The notes under the pieces were generated by a model that saw only the letters and a list, made by a program, of their open reading frames with translations, did no database searches and was not told where the DNA came from. 64,000 bases of DNA from Hydractinia symbiolongicarpus (taxonomy: Eukaryota; Cnidaria; Hydrozoa; Anthoathecata; Hydractiniidae), in contig NC_079887.1 of the NCBI RefSeq assembly GCF_029227915.1, positions 23,061,650 to 23,125,649 of the forward strand. Direction: 5' to 3'. The position numbers were made by a program, and so were the translations under genes. Positions 41,880 to 55,005 of this stretch are shown here, piece by piece. Within the stretch, counting starts at the first letter, position 1, and every line of letters begins with the position of its first letter.

Positions 41880-43230
41880 TACATACCTGACTATCATTGT
41901 CATAATCACGGACTTGAGTGTCAGTATCGTCTTTAAACATATGATTAAAAAAAGCATTTACATAAAGTAATAACATCATATAGAAACATAATTAATAATT
42001 GGTAGCATTTTAATTCACTGCGTGTACCCGTGTCTTGGACATAAATACTTATAAATTGGGGACAACTAAATTAAATAATACACCAACTGGATTTACTGGC
42101 ACATTTTAGCCTTCGCTGTGTCTTCTTTGCCAGGCCCTAATTGAAAATACAAAGTATTTATATGCGTAGACATAAATACATTTGTTAACTTTAAATCTTG
42201 CAATGCAATTCAATAATTTCTCCACCCATTTCCTGCAAAATACCACTTAAAGTTGCCTGCACCTCCAAATAATAAAACTAAACAATAATTTAAATTCTTG
42301 CAGGAGCTTAATTCATAACAGCAAAAATAGGGTATTAATAAGCTATGCTGGGTAAATATTATTAATAAGAAATTACAGAATAAATAACTATACCTCTTCT
42401 TCAGAGTATCTCCGCACAATGGACTATCAGAGTTAGGTCTTGTTTTACCAGTGCTTTGACGCCTTGTTTTTGTTTTGTAATTAATCATACTTTTTCGCCA
42501 AAGATGGTTTTAAGACATGCAATGACAACGTTCTTTCTGGCCATTATACATTGCTTGATTTTTACGGTTTCCAGGTGAGCCGGGAAACCCATTTATGAAT
42601 ATTGTAAAATCATTAGTCGTTTAAATAAACCTCTATCATCAGTTGAAGTAAATAAATCAAAGTTTGGTATAGCAAATGCTTCTTTAGGATTACATCTGTA
42701 TTGTTTCAACTCCTATTCCCAGTCTGTCATGCTATGTATAAAATAAAATACCTGTGCATAAAATTATAATTCATCTCAGTGTATTACACCATAACTTTCT
42801 TATTTTGCAAATGAAATTATATTGCCTTCGTTTACTATGATCACAAGAATTCAATTCATCTTCCCAATTTTGTCTTTTTTGTAACACCATACACCAAATC
42901 ACAGTCCACTTTTCCTTAATTGTTTTCTTGTGGTAAGTTCGACATACAGTGAGCAATACCAGTAAAAAAACGTTTATAAATCTTTTTGAAGTTTTTGTAT
43001 TTCTTCTTTGGCTTCTCTGAATACAAATAAAATTGATTTTAAAGTTTACATTCATTGTAGAAATAACAAGTAAAGGCTAAAATACATAATAAAGCATAAT
43101 ACGTAGAATTAAATACTGAATTTATACCTATTCGTCGACTTGGGTATAGGCCACAAGCACGTTTTTTTCCACAATAACGTCTTTTTCTGTATAAATTTTT
43201 TGGGTGGCAAAACATTTTATGCATATCTGT
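41880..43230 (-). other. Possible short exons of an unknown minus-strand gene
   Basis: Three exon-like pieces end at reasonable donors: 43225-43131 (basic, CGKKRACGLYPSRRI, donor GTATAA), about 42484-42394 (TKTRRQSTGKTRPN, donor GTATAG) and about 41946-41887 (acidic, DDTDTQVRDYDNDSQ, donor CAG|GTATGT). They may belong to one gene or to the KDZ-like element. No domain is recognised. Confidence 0.2.
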
Positions 43231-46200
43231 CTTTAATTTTACTACCCATGAAATTCAAAATCCCTTGCTATTGTTTGTTTTGCATCTGGGTGAACAATAC
43301 TGCAAAGAAATATGCCATCCACATCATCATCTGTACCCAAAGAAAGAAATGTGACCTCAGCATCCAACATACTTTCTAATTTCGCATTTTTCGTGTAAAG
43401 TCAATTTCCAAAGCAATACCATCTTAGCATTTTTGAGACAATTTAAAGCATTTTTTATGCACTCATTGCCTGAGTATAGGAATATAGCGAAATATTAAGC
43501 AGTAATATATTTTGAAAAAAATTCCTAAATGCCAGTTTGACAGTAAGTAAGCATCTGATACCCCTATAATATAGCTCAAACAATAAATGTAATTATAATA
43601 CAATATCAATAGTTATAGTGAGTGTTAAAAATAAAATATGAACAGTTAATCAGACACTTTGCCTTTAAGTCAAACCCATTGTTTCATCCTCGATATTCCT
43701 CAGCATTTTCTTGATTTAATATAGGATTCTATTTTGTGGGAATATTGGACGTACATGTACTCAATGTGATACTGCAACTCGCTATGCATAAAATCAAAAA
43801 ATTAAATTCTCAGCCACAAACCTGTTCATTTTCTAACGAAGTCATATTGCTTGTACTTTTAACATTACCACTGACCTCAAATCAGAAAAGTGTACCGTTA
43901 GCTACTAAAAAATATGACATATGACGAAGGATAAACTCGATGACCAATAAGGGATGAAAGAAGACAGAAACGGTCAACAGCAAATGCATAAAAAGGCAAC
44001 CATGTATAAGAAATGTTAGATACTGTTAGTGAGGTTGTCTAGGGCTAGCTAATTGAGATAAGTGAACTGCCAGACCAAAAATTACTAGGCCCTCAATAGT
44101 TTCATAATTTTTTAATCAGTAAAGAATTTATGTGGTGGGTGTTGGGACATATACCACATCCATAGGATGTGTGGCTAAAGAGTTTCCTGAACGACTTAAT
44201 CCAACCTCTAGCTTAAATACTTGGCTTTGTGTAACATCCATTCTTCGTTCTTGGTGTTTTGCTACCATTTTGATTGTATGATGTAATATTTTGTTCTTAT
44301 TTTAATATTATTAATTTTTTTAATAATATTAAAATTAATATAATATATTTCTTTAATCTGTTTGGTTTTGTAGTTTCGTTTAGCTTTTTTTTTTTTAACA
44401 AATTTAATCACGTCTCGAAAAAATGTAAACATTTGTATTAACTTCACTGGTGGCTAATAAATAACAGTATAAATCCGACATGTAGCCGACATGTAAAAGC
44501 TCAATACGCCTAAATTACCAATGGCTATGCGGCCGCGCTGAACATATACCATAATGAGAAAGGTAGTGGGGCATAAATGGTTTTAATTGTATAGGACATA
44601 TTTCCGACATAAGCCATAATTGAACAACTTCAGCCAATATATGTTCTAATATAGAACAACATTTTCAAACGATATGAAATATTAACCAGTGTGCTTTTTC
44701 TTAATAAAATCACTTACATTTCTATTTCAGGTATATTTTATGCTGCTTACAAGGACATTTAATTAACCCTTTCAAAATTATTGTCGCATGTACCATTACG
44801 TTCACTCCTTTCCTTTACTCCTTTTTAAAATAAATAGGGTTAAGAACCTCTTAAATAAAACATATTTTAGTACCTATGTGTTTGTAAAAAAATTAGTGCC
44901 TTAAGTACTTATTGACGATGTTTTTGTAATTATGTTTTGATATGACACACGCTTTTTTGCCATTAAAAATCAATTAAAAAACGACGTAAATAATGACAAG
45001 TATTATATTAGAAGCTTTAAAACCCAAATATTTTTCTCTTAAATGCTTAGAATGAAGAAGCAAACTAAATTAATCACGTACTACTTGTCTATCCCGTTAT
45101 TATTTTGATAAAGTAGTCTCTAGCACTCGTACTTGCGGCAAGATATAATTGTGTTAGCTTTATCAGCAATAATTATGTGGTTTCTAGAAATAATATCCAG
45201 ACGGCAGGTTTTAGAATCGTTTTTTAGATAGTAATTTCATGGCTCATTAAAATGATTTAAACATTTATGATGACTCTCCAAGTTAAAATGTCGGGAAGCG
45301 ATTGGGCAATTGTTACAAATTTGTTTTTTATTTTCTAAAAAATCATGTTTATTCTTTTTAAGTGATTTTACATCCTTTAATAAAGTTAAATCATCTTATT
45401 GTGCGTGGCTGTCAATTCTAAGTTTGTTGATGAAGCTTATAAACTTATCTTCTATGAGTAATACAAGCATGTTTCTTAAAATAAATCTTTCTTAGTTGCT
45501 ATGGTTTGTTAGCTAATAATTCCATGTAACAACTACTGTTTTAAAATTAAATCAGAACGCGCATATATTAAAGTAAGCCGTAGCTTCAAAAACAGAATAT
45601 ATTTAATTTTAATTTTCCTTGTAAAACTGACTTTTTAAGGATAGTCACGAGTATACAGATAATAAATTATGTCAATTAATTCAATAACTTATTGTATTTA
45701 TATGGGATCGTGTCAAAAATTATGTGCGACATGATTCCTTTGGCGCTCCACAACCTCCCATGAACTATGAAAAAAGTAATGTCACATGTTCAAACACATC
45801 ACCGTATTCTTTTCCTCATCATTTCCATCATATCGAATGGTATTTCTTAAGTAAATCAGAAAATATAAAGCTATTGCCAATGATCTTTGCCAGAAGGCAT
45901 TGCTTAACCAATTCATCTTCTAGATAAAATGTTATATATTTTTTTACACAAAAAATGACAAGTGCTTGCACGTTCTTAGGAATTTTTTAAATGTTTAACA
46001 GACATATCTGTTGGGCAGATCAACTAGTCCATAAGATCATAAAATTTTTAAGTTGTTGACTATTGCTATATGAGATGTCAACAATTAATTTTTCAGTTAA
46101 ATTCCTCTTTAAGAACAAGCAAAGTTTTAAACCAAATGCTACACTTTTGGAATTTTGCTTTTTAATTCTTAAAAATATGCTAAAAATACCTGGAATAGAA

Positions 46201-46411
46201 ATTTCATTTAAATTCAGGTTTGTTTAAAAAGCAAATCTTTATCCCAGATTCATAGATTTCGAGTAATAGCAAGCCATTTGTGACTTATTTTATCAAAGTG
46301 TAATTACTTAAAACTAATTATAGAACAATTAAAATATTTAACTAACAACGCAGTACAAAAAATTAAAATGGTAAACTGATAAATGTGTCGTTGTAGGTAG
46401 ATGTCAAAAAC
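43231..46411. other. Intergenic, AT-rich
   Basis: No gene is supported. A perfect AT palindrome (TTTAATATTATTAA with its complement, 44301-44333) is the only clear structure. The last 30 bp before 46412 include TCGTTGTAG|GT, a possible splice acceptor for the peptide gene. Confidence 0.45.
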
Positions 46412-46654
46412 ATGGATAAAAAATATGCACCATTAGTAGTGTTGTTGGTTGTAGCATTCTCCCAGTTTTATGATACTGTCGGAATGGCACTCAAGGAAAT
46501 GGATGGGGATGATAGCCGCCCATATAAGCATAAATGCAACGAGATATGTTTATTTCAGAGAGAACTGCGAAAGAACCTTGGAGATCTGGATGGAAAAAGT
46601 CGATATAATTTTACCTTAGGTAGTCATCACTTACGAATTAAGGAGAAGCGTTAA
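46412..46654 (+). CDS. Small secreted CNxxC peptide, 80 residues
   Basis: Starts MDKKYAPLVVLLVVAFSQ, a typical signal peptide with likely cleavage after DTVG. The mature part is about 56 residues, strongly charged, with two cysteines in KCNEICLFQREL, a possible N-glycosylation site (NFT) and a basic end (HHLRIKEKR). The CN-x-x-C core followed by an amphipathic segment and a D/E-rich turn is like the peptides at 52733 and 63695, so it is judged a distant member of the same cluster. A poly(A) signal AATAAA lies at 46730, 75 bp after the stop. An upstream TTGTAG suggests a 5' non-coding exon. Unlike its relatives it lacks the TGACGTAA promoter block. The function is unknown; an extracellular signal or defence peptide is possible. 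Confidence 0.65.
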   Translation: MDKKYAPLVVLLVVAFSQFYDTVGMALKEMDGDDSRPYKHKCNEICLFQRELRKNLGDLDGKSRYNFTLGSHHLRIKEKR

Positions 46655-46739
46655 TTGCATTACTGGAACTGGTACTATACTTTCGAAAGAGATCGACTGA
46701 ACTTAGAACTGTAGTTGACAATCAGAACAAATAAACTCC

Positions 46740-49700
46740 CTTACTTACTTTAACTAACGTGAAAGACGCTCCTAACAAGCCTAAATTATTTTTTAAAAGT
46801 AGCAGTTGTTATTATAAGGTCTCACAAGTAAAAAACAACTTTCTTATATTCTTTGTAAATATATATAAGCCTTACATTTTACTAAATTTTGGAGGACGAG
46901 ACGCTTTATTGTGGCATAAACATGTGCTTTGCTTAGAATGCAGTTCTTTGTAAATACTCAAGATCAAGTTATTAGTCAGACTTCGTTATGAGAAACTTTT
47001 TATGTCTTATAGAAAATTACCTTGAATTCTTTTCCTGAGGGCTGTTTAATTTTCTAAATCTAGTCAATTCCAGGGTTGCTACTGGACCAAAACCAATCAG
47101 AAATAATTTGAATAGACTTTTAGGTTAAAGAACGTTCAAAATATTCATCATTGTATTTATCTTGATCATTCTAATATAACTTTTGCTTTGTTTTTTACAA
47201 TAAAATCCATCAAGAGAGACTACAAATATATGGTACATAGTTTTCTACTGACTATCGAAAAGAGGGATCATGCATTGCATTGTGATCTTTGGAGGATTTA
47301 ACCTCTATATTTTTATTAATATTTATAGGATGTGATTTCAGTTGAACAAATAAAAATTTAAAATCCGTTAAAAAAATTAGTTATTAGTATACGTGATATA
47401 CACAAAGACTAAAATAAAATAAAAAATGTTTTTGAGGAAGCACACTCTACAAAAAAAATTGAAATTGCATGTTTTTCCGGACATAGATTATTGCAAGGGA
47501 GGGCGGAATTCCAAAGCTCGTAACCATATGAAATAAGGAGAGCCGTTTCTATAAAATTAACACGCATTGCAAACTTTTCAAGGTTCACTTCTCCTTGTTC
47601 GCAGCGGACTTAAAACTCAGGTTATTTAATTAGTTCGTCCAAAGTCCTAAGGGTGTTATGTCCGATTCTCACAATTTTTCAGACATTTCCGGGTCGTGGA
47701 GCGAGTTATTCTATAATGCAGACATTGCCGAATGTGCAGTTAGTAGCTTTTCGACATTGATCTTGTTGTGGAACTTTTGCAGCCTACAAGCTGCTGAGTA
47801 CTGACCAAATGTTGCCCTTTTGGTATGATGAAAAAAACCCAACCTTTTATAAATCACCGGAACTGTAGTTACTGGTGTCATGGTTTCGCATAATTAGCGG
47901 AACCTTAGACATGGACCTCAAGAGGCAATAGAGATTTCTCAAAGCAATATATAGTTAGCTTTCAAAGTCTTTCATATGAGCGTAACTTGTTTTTTGCGGG
48001 TGGTTTTAAAAGAAGATCCTTCAGCCTAATAAAAACCGTTGTACACAGCATCTATGTTGTAGAAGTTTAACAGTAAACAAATTGCTAAAATAAACGCTTC
48101 TCTTTTTTGTTAGTGTGGTCTTTCGGACATTTTGATCATAAATACGTTTAAATAGACCATTGGGTCGGAATGAATGGGGGCTGTCGGACTTTATTAAAAA
48201 TTAATATTTAGGGGATTTTGGGTAATATTTTATTTATTTATTTTATTTATTTATTTTTCATCTTTGCATTCAGTCCAGAATTTGTAAATTGATTTTGAAA
48301 ATGTAATTTTACAGACTATATGTTACATAAAATGATTATTGACATAGCCCTAATATCAAGTTTTAGTCGGCATAGTTTCAAAAAATAGAACTTAATGCCT
48401 TAGAAATGCAACTAATTATTATTAACACAAAGACCTAATTAACTGTAAGCGTGGCAAAGTATTCGCGTGCCTATGACGCACATCAGTGGCATTCAAAATG
48501 CCTAATTTGATTTACATTCGTTATTATTTTTAAATCAAGACATATGATGGACACGAATTGACATTTCATGAGTTTTAATTACGACATCTTCTATGTTGTA
48601 TTTGTTGGTGCGCAATTTAAGTTTCCTATACCGCAGAACTCAAACTCATTAACTATTAGACAGCAGGTAGTCAGAAATTGGATATTTCTACTTTTTTGTA
48701 AGGATTAAAAACATACGGGTCTGATCTTTAATAGATACTTTAAGTTTGTGACATCATTAATATGCTCATTTTTTTTCGTTCCGTGTGGAAATTTTAATTT
48801 CAACCACCAAAGACTGGTAATAAGGCATAGTTTTGATATTGCCATCATGTTCCGTATTTTTTTACGTCTTTTATGTATTCAATTTGCTGAAACACGAAAC
48901 AATTTATATCACAGACTTACATTTTCACATTACCTAATCCACTTGTATTATATTTTACACTATCCTATATTGCACTTTTATTGTGGTTCTCATCTTTCGA
49001 TATCGCAATTTAACATCTTGATTGACATAGAAATTGCTGACATACAACAGGAGAATGTGAAAAACCGTTTAGAATACAAAAAACAAAGTTTTATCATCTT
49101 TTCAAAATAAATCGCTTCACCTGGTAAATATTGAAATGATTGAGAATATTCGACGTACTCGAGAGACAAGACAATCATTGCGATATGAGGAGTTTCAATC
49201 GCCAACGTTTTTCGCAAAGTTTGAATAATCACGGTGTTATAAAAGGCATGTTTGGTGTTTTAATTCAAAAATCACAAGGCGAAATGTAACACACAAATGG
49301 TCACGTGAATCACATTATTTTAGTATGTGATATTTGCAAATTGTTTAAAGTCCTTTTAAAAACTTTGGCCAACGCGCTTACTTGTCAGAAAAGACCAAAT
49401 CTGTGAGCACCAAACAAGCCATTATTAAATGGCTTATCTAACAGTAGTGATCTGTCATTCTCACTAGAATTTCTAAAAATTCAGCTATGTTAAAGTGAAT
49501 CTGATTCTGCGATCTCAAAATTGATTATACCATCACTTGCAATGACTTTAAGATTGATGGTTCTGGTTGGTATAGGAAGAATTGGAGCCTCTGTATCTAT
49601 TAAGACCTAAAAATCATCAATCACGGTACATAGTCTATAGTTTTGAGGCAATAAGTTTATAAAATTCGAGTACATTTGTGTGAAAGGGTGCTTTGTAATT

Positions 49701-51734
49701 AATTACACACAATGCATATGAAATTTATAAGTGACCCTTTGTTTCTTCCAGGAGAATATCTATGGCATTTATACACACCTGTTTCATTGTTATTATCCCA
49801 AGCCACGCCCTTCCCTTTCATATGTCCCTAAAGGATTGCAATTAAGTGTATACTAGACAGCTAAAGAGCAATTGGTACAGCTATTCAATGGGTATATAAA
49901 TAGACGATCACTGTGTTGAATTGGGAAGATTCATGTAACCGATAAAAAGGGGCATAAAAGTGGACGTTTTTTCAAAATCTTCACGTTTAGTCTGTTTCAT
50001 TCATTTTGCATCATGACAGTTTAAAAATCTAACAAAGCCCGAAACTGTGCACGTCATCGTGAACCTTAACTCATTCGTATATCTATTAAAATGCATTCCG
50101 GACGAAGAAGTTAAATTGATTTATCGATACAGATAAGTCTATGTTGTGGCAGCTAAGGGTATGGTTATATCACATGGCTCAGAAATCGAAGCCGTACAAG
50201 TTTTGTGGATAAGCATTACGGCAGTAGGAATTTTTTCTTGGAAACAGAAGTTCATGACATATTAAAATGCTTCGTTTTTAACACGTTTCTTTCTTTAACT
50301 ATTTTACATTTTGATTATTTAATTTAACATTGCAGATGTCATGTCCGATTATAAGCTCCTCCCTTAACTTTTGCTCTCCTTCAATATTCCGCCTCGTAAT
50401 TCGAGAGGCATGCTGTTATTGCCCATATATACAAAAATTTAAACTTTTACTGTGTTTAACTCGATGATTTTTATAATTGTCGGGTAAGAATAAATGTCCC
50501 TATAAGATAGCGATTGAATAAGTATGAAATTGGGGTAGGGGGGTTTGCACGAATATAAAAGAAGTGCGAGTATCAAGGAAAGTTAATTATATAAGTTTCG
50601 TAAATTAGGTTAAGGGAAATTGCCTTGGAAAAGGTATTACATATTTCCCAACGAGTCAATGTCATAAAGAAATAGATGTTAGCACAGCTCGAGTCGCAAA
50701 TGCATAAATCAAAAGATTCGGTATGTACTAACGCTATCTAGCCTATGATTTTACGCATGTGCTAAAACGCTTCAAATGACGTTAAATTATATTACCTATA
50801 GTCGTTTCTTTGTTTTCAGGTATTAAGTAGGGTCCCCTATCACGTGACTAAATACCGTCGACATTTTGTCAAAGTAAAATCGTCATTCTTCAACTGGTGA
50901 ATTTTGTCGGTGTTATTTCGACAACTACTAATTAAATCTATCTACTACGCGTTCTTCGCAGTGTTTTGATGTGAGATCTTTAATGTTTTAAAAAGTAAAA
51001 ACAACAAGCTATCTGTCGATGTGTGAAATGGCTAGAAGCAAGTTTTGTATCAAAGAGAATTATCGTTGTTGAGGAAATATTGTCAAATTGTAAGGTGTAT
51101 GCTAGTTATATGGTCTAAAAATTTTCAATGTATAACCTATCGACTAATTATGATTCACCATGCTTTTTTTACCTAATAATGTTGCGGAAATGTAATTGTA
51201 TAATATATGCCATGTCACATATTCCAATATTATTACTATGTTGCTTTCGTTTTGGCCATATTGATTCAGATTCTCCTACCTTAAAAGTTAAAGTTTAGTG
51301 CCTAGCTACCTCAGTATCTTTGCTACAAAGCATTCTCATTAACTAAGGCAAGCTAGCTATATTTGTAAACATTCGTTGACCTGACTTGTCTTAGGGTAAA
51401 TTTTTTTTTACCGTGTGAAAAGTAGTAAAGCAGTCACGGTGAAACATGCAGTGAACTCACTTATAGCTAGCTACATAAAGTCGATGTAAGCTAATTTTGT
51501 GACAACATTATACACAATACTGAATATTTAGTATTCAGTTTCATAGTCATTTGTCGACATCGCGGAAATCATTTCCTATAAAATCCTAATCTATCATAAC
51601 TTTGAACATGTTTCGGCAACTGTAAAGTTTATTCTGCGAAATATATTGCTTTTTAAGATGCAAACTTTTTCTAGGTTAAAAAAATTTGTCGTATATTTGT
51701 TTTTTTAGTAATTTATTAGTGAACTTATTAGTCT
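46740..51734. other. Five kilobases without a recognisable gene
   Basis: AT-rich, with a (TTTAT)n microsatellite at 48220-48260. Several open frames (for example 48748-49110 plus) have no motif, signal or splice context and are judged noise. Long-range regulatory sequence for the peptide cluster cannot be excluded. Confidence 0.45.
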
Positions 51735-52612
51735 GTAATTTCTTTCTACGTCAAGGATACAGTAAACATAAAAGGCTAACCTGATTACGGTATTCCAGGA
51801 GCATAAAGCATAAGTACTTACGTCATAGCATTGTCGCTATAATAGTTGCCTAGTTATCCTTCAATGATTTAAAAAGAAAGGAGTTCTAGTCGCACGAATT
51901 AAGAGTTAAATGTAAAAACAAAATGAACCAATAGTTGATTTTTTTAAATGTAAGTCCAATCATTGTTTAATGTGAAATTATGACTGGCTTATTATATAGA
52001 AATTTAGTAGCAAAATAGAAATTTAGTAGCCCCACCTTGCATCCTTAATAACAGTTAAACGAATGGTCTCCAAAATTTATCATTATAAAAAGGTTATTAT
52101 GTCATTGTCCTAATCTATTAGTACCTATCATTGCTCCATTTGTTATGTTTTGCCACAGATAGCTACCCATTTTCACTTTTACTGCTTTTGTTTGAAACAA
52201 TATTTAATTCTGGATAAGAGAATAAAGAAGCGTCGCTTTCCATTTACCAGTTTGTTGCTAAGGGTAGCTTTGTGGAATATAACGGAAATAAGCTATTCCC
52301 AAAAAATAAAAATTACAATTACATAGCTTGGCACGCGAGAATATTTATACAATTCCGTGTCTATACACTCCGCAGTAATTGCTCGAAAGTATTTCTATGG
52401 AATGAATAAATACAATTACCTGTGCACATCTTTTGCAATGTAGAGCTCTATATTTCGCAACGTAGAGCGTATTGTACATAGGTGATTTCGTAATTCCGAA
52501 AACGCAAGTATATAAACAAACAACCGGGTAATAGAACAAAAGAAACGCACTGATCTAATACGCAGTGTTCAATGAATTAATAAGAACAAACCAATCTTGG
52601 GGGTATTCGGTG

Positions 52613-52660
52613 TGACGTAAGTTGTTTATATAGCAACAGTTATAGGAGCAGTAATAAAAG
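52613..52660 (+). promoter_or_regulatory. Core promoter shared with the gene at 63695
   Basis: TGACGTAA (CRE/bZIP-like) at 52613, ATAGGAGCAG at 52642 and an AATAAAAG box at 52653. The gene at 63695 has the same three blocks with the same spacing (29 bp and 11 bp). The ATG follows 80 bp after the TATA-like box. The intervening TAGCAAC could be an RFX half-site. Confidence 0.7.
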
Positions 52661-52732
52661 GCGATTTAGTGTCAGAAGGATCTGTAAACGATTAGCTAAT
52701 CATAGTTAAAAACCACTTCATTTTTTATTGCA

Positions 52733-53023
52733 ATGAAGCAGTTAAAAGTTTTTCTAATTATTTTTGCGTGTGTTTTTATATTGCATCAAGTGAGTGCAGT
52801 GCCCGTTCACGCTGTCGCCACCACCACATCTACATCAAATAAAAATGGACTGCCAACAACATCAAACTTGAAAGTACTGGATTTAATTTTCTGGAAAATC
52901 GTAAAAAGCATGCGCAAAACTGAGGAGAAGTGCAATCCTCAGTGCAGACACAAACTTTTAGCAATGCACTTTAAGGAAATCGATTTATCAACAGACATTC
53001 CCATGTTCACGAAGAAGCATTAA
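52733..53023 (+). CDS. Small secreted CNPxC peptide, 96 residues (type member)
   Basis: Begins MKQLKVFLIIFACVFILHQ, a signal peptide likely cut after VSA. A Ser/Thr-rich spacer (TTTSTSNKN) leads to a probable amphipathic helix, LKVLDLIFWKIVKSMRKTE, carrying hydrophobic residues on one face and lysines on the other. The motif KCNPQC gives two cysteines three residues apart, followed by HFKEID and a basic end (FTKKH). No repeats or dibasic processing sites typical of neuropeptide precursors are evident, so the mature form is probably one chain. Single exon; AATAAA at 53234. A near copy on the other strand (56727-56989) is dead and a diverged paralogue lies at 63695. I know no named family; antimicrobial, signalling or toxin-like roles are all possible. 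Confidence 0.75.
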   Translation: MKQLKVFLIIFACVFILHQVSAVPVHAVATTTSTSNKNGLPTTSNLKVLDLIFWKIVKSMRKTEEKCNPQCRHKLLAMHFKEIDLSTDIPMFTKKH

Positions 53024-53230
53024 ACATGTAGGAAGTTAGTTTGAGAAAAATCTCTGGCTGTGTTGGTTTGGCGATGTTTTATTTGAACAACTTTTAATAA
53101 TTAGAAGTAGTAATTTTTAAATACATCACTAGAACGTTTTTAGTTATGGCAACAATGTTTTATCTCATTGTAGTAACGGACTGTTGTATTTTTTACTGCA
53201 CGATTTATTCTTCTAAGATAATTGTTTTTA

Positions 53231-53929
53231 TGAAATAAACAAAAAATCTTATTTTTTTGTTACGATGATTTTATTGACTGTGTTTACTCACGTTCCTGTA
53301 ACTTTTTTTTATTATCGGTAATTTTAACCATTTTTTACTTGGGCAAATATTTTTCTTGACACTTTTAGTAATAGTAAATCTTAAAGCTTCCTTTACTTCA
53401 GGACAGGATATATTTTCAACATTCTTTAACTCAGAATAAGTGCAAAAATAATGTCAATAACAATAATTATGACGATATTTTTCGATAAAAATGTGCTAAT
53501 CTTTAGCATACAGCATACATACAATCATTGCAATTTGTATAACCAGTAGTTCATTGTTCAAGGACTTTAAAACGTCGTTCTCATGCTGCAGATGATATAT
53601 CCACTACAAATCACTAAAAACTAGTTGCCACAATTAATCCTCTAGGCTTGCTGGCAGCGACAGGCATTTATAAAAGATTAAAGGATTAATTCATGGCGAA
53701 ATGTGATGTTATGGCTGTGATTAGTGTTCAATTATCCGACCGAATTAACTGCACAGCGTATGTGTTTTTGTTAAAGATTAAAAACCGGATTAAATTATAT
53801 CTAAATGGGGAGGGATGTTTTTTTGGTAATGTGTGTTGCAAAACCTTTACCTGCTTTATCCTGCTGTACCCGATGTTAGCTAAGAAGCATTGTAAGGAGG
53901 GGTCACTTTCTTAATGCAATGCAGTTTGT
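53231..53929. other. Intergenic DNA downstream of the peptide gene
   Basis: AT-rich. The open frame at 53693-53914 has four or more cysteines but no signal peptide and no similarity to the peptide family; it is not called. Confidence 0.4.
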
Positions 53930-55005
53930 TCAGATTTGTCCTGACCTTCCGCTGCTCTGAGTTGAACGGCTGGTCTGTAGCGACTTCACTTGTGTTAGGC
54001 TGAGTGCCCGGTATCTCGTAGCACAAGTGAAAGTCTACTGCCAGGTTTACAAGTCCTAACGCATGAGTGGTTGTCTGCTTATTTCTTGTTTTACTTATTT
54101 ATTTATTTTTTACAATTTATTTATTATCAAAAATGTTATTTCTGCGTTTTTTTTTTTGTTTTTGATCATTATTGTGTAATGGTTGGTAAATTTTCGTACA
54201 TAACGATACTACTACGTAACGATATACTGTGATGTATATCGTTATTCAAAAGTTGGTAAGTATTGGTATTGTATGGGCTAATCCAATTACCTCACTTCTG
54301 CAGAAATCCTTGCAAAAATTGAGACGTGCATTCCTGTGATCTTTGAGGATGTAACCTACACAAGTCATTCGACCCATTTTATCGTTGCATGTTAAGAATT
54401 GTTACCTTAAAATAATCAGTCATGGTTCATAAAGTTTTTTGCTTCACCCCATTTGGATGGGCTTTTTTGATCCTTGTCAGTATGGATTTGTTCAGTTTGG
54501 TTTTATGTGGCGAAACTAAGCACGGAGACGCATTATCATGTTATGACTTAACTGGTGACAAAATATTTAAAAAACAGGAAGAAAGTGTAGAGGTTACTTA
54601 CATCCTCAAAGGTCACTGATCTTCCTTTTTGCAAGGATAGAAGTGAGGTAATTGGATTACCCCTCACATAACGAATACTTACCACCTACTACATAACGAC
54701 ATACATTACAAAGTACGGACATTTACCAATCATAACCTAACAATATGCAACAACAAAAATTTATTTAATTAGTAATAATTAAACAAATAAATTATAAAAT
54801 AAATGAAACAGAAAATGAGCAGATAACCAGTTATACGTAAGGGCTTATAGAACTAGTGGTAGCTTTCTACATGTGTTACGGGATACCAACACTTCTTATA
54901 CAAGTGATTGTAGATTGCAGTGAGTGAAGACCAGCAGTGCAAGTCGAAGCAGCCGTGGATTAGAAAAAATCTGAAGCCACTGTAGTGCATTGAGACAAGG
55001 AAAAT
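53930..55005. mobile_element. Large foldback element with about 400-bp inverted arms
   Basis: The left arm (about 53930-54355) and right arm (about 54590-55005) are inverted copies in the same order: a SINE-like stretch (TTTACAAGTCC / B-box-like), an AT-rich ATTTATTTAT zone, a CATAACGATA zone and AATCCAATTACCTCACTTCT. The outer ends are diverged relatives of the repeats at 16945-17129 and 28348-28540. The 235-bp loop holds a short ORF. No clear target duplication was seen. Confidence 0.75.
54422..54619 (+). CDS. Short ORF in the foldback loop with a signal-peptide-like start
   Basis: Encodes 65 residues beginning MVHKVFCFTPFGWAFLILVS, hydrophobic to about residue 29, then CGETKHGDALSCYDLTGD and a charged tail. 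The reading frame runs into the right arm of the foldback, so the last eight codons come from repeat sequence. It may be a trapped secreted-peptide exon or chance. It lacks the CNxxC motif. Confidence 0.25.
   Translation: MVHKVFCFTPFGWAFLILVSMDLFSLVLCGETKHGDALSCYDLTGDKIFKKQEESVEVTYILKGH

Larger units (their letters stand above)
51735..53230 (+). repeat. Inverted segmental duplication, arm 1 (active peptide gene)
   Basis: Aligns in reverse complement with about 56560-58320. Matching landmarks include CTACGTCAAGGATACAGTAAAC near 51750 and its complement near 58270, TAGTTGCCTAGTTATCC near 51845 versus 58190, and the whole peptide gene region. The similarity is interrupted by indels. Confidence 0.8.

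Noticed and set aside
48748-49232. Overlapping ORFs on both strands as membrane proteins
   Set aside because: Hydrophobicity follows from AT-rich codons; no conserved features or regulatory signals.
53693-53914. Cysteine-containing ORF as a further peptide family member
   Set aside because: It lacks a signal peptide, the CNxxC motif and the shared promoter blocks.
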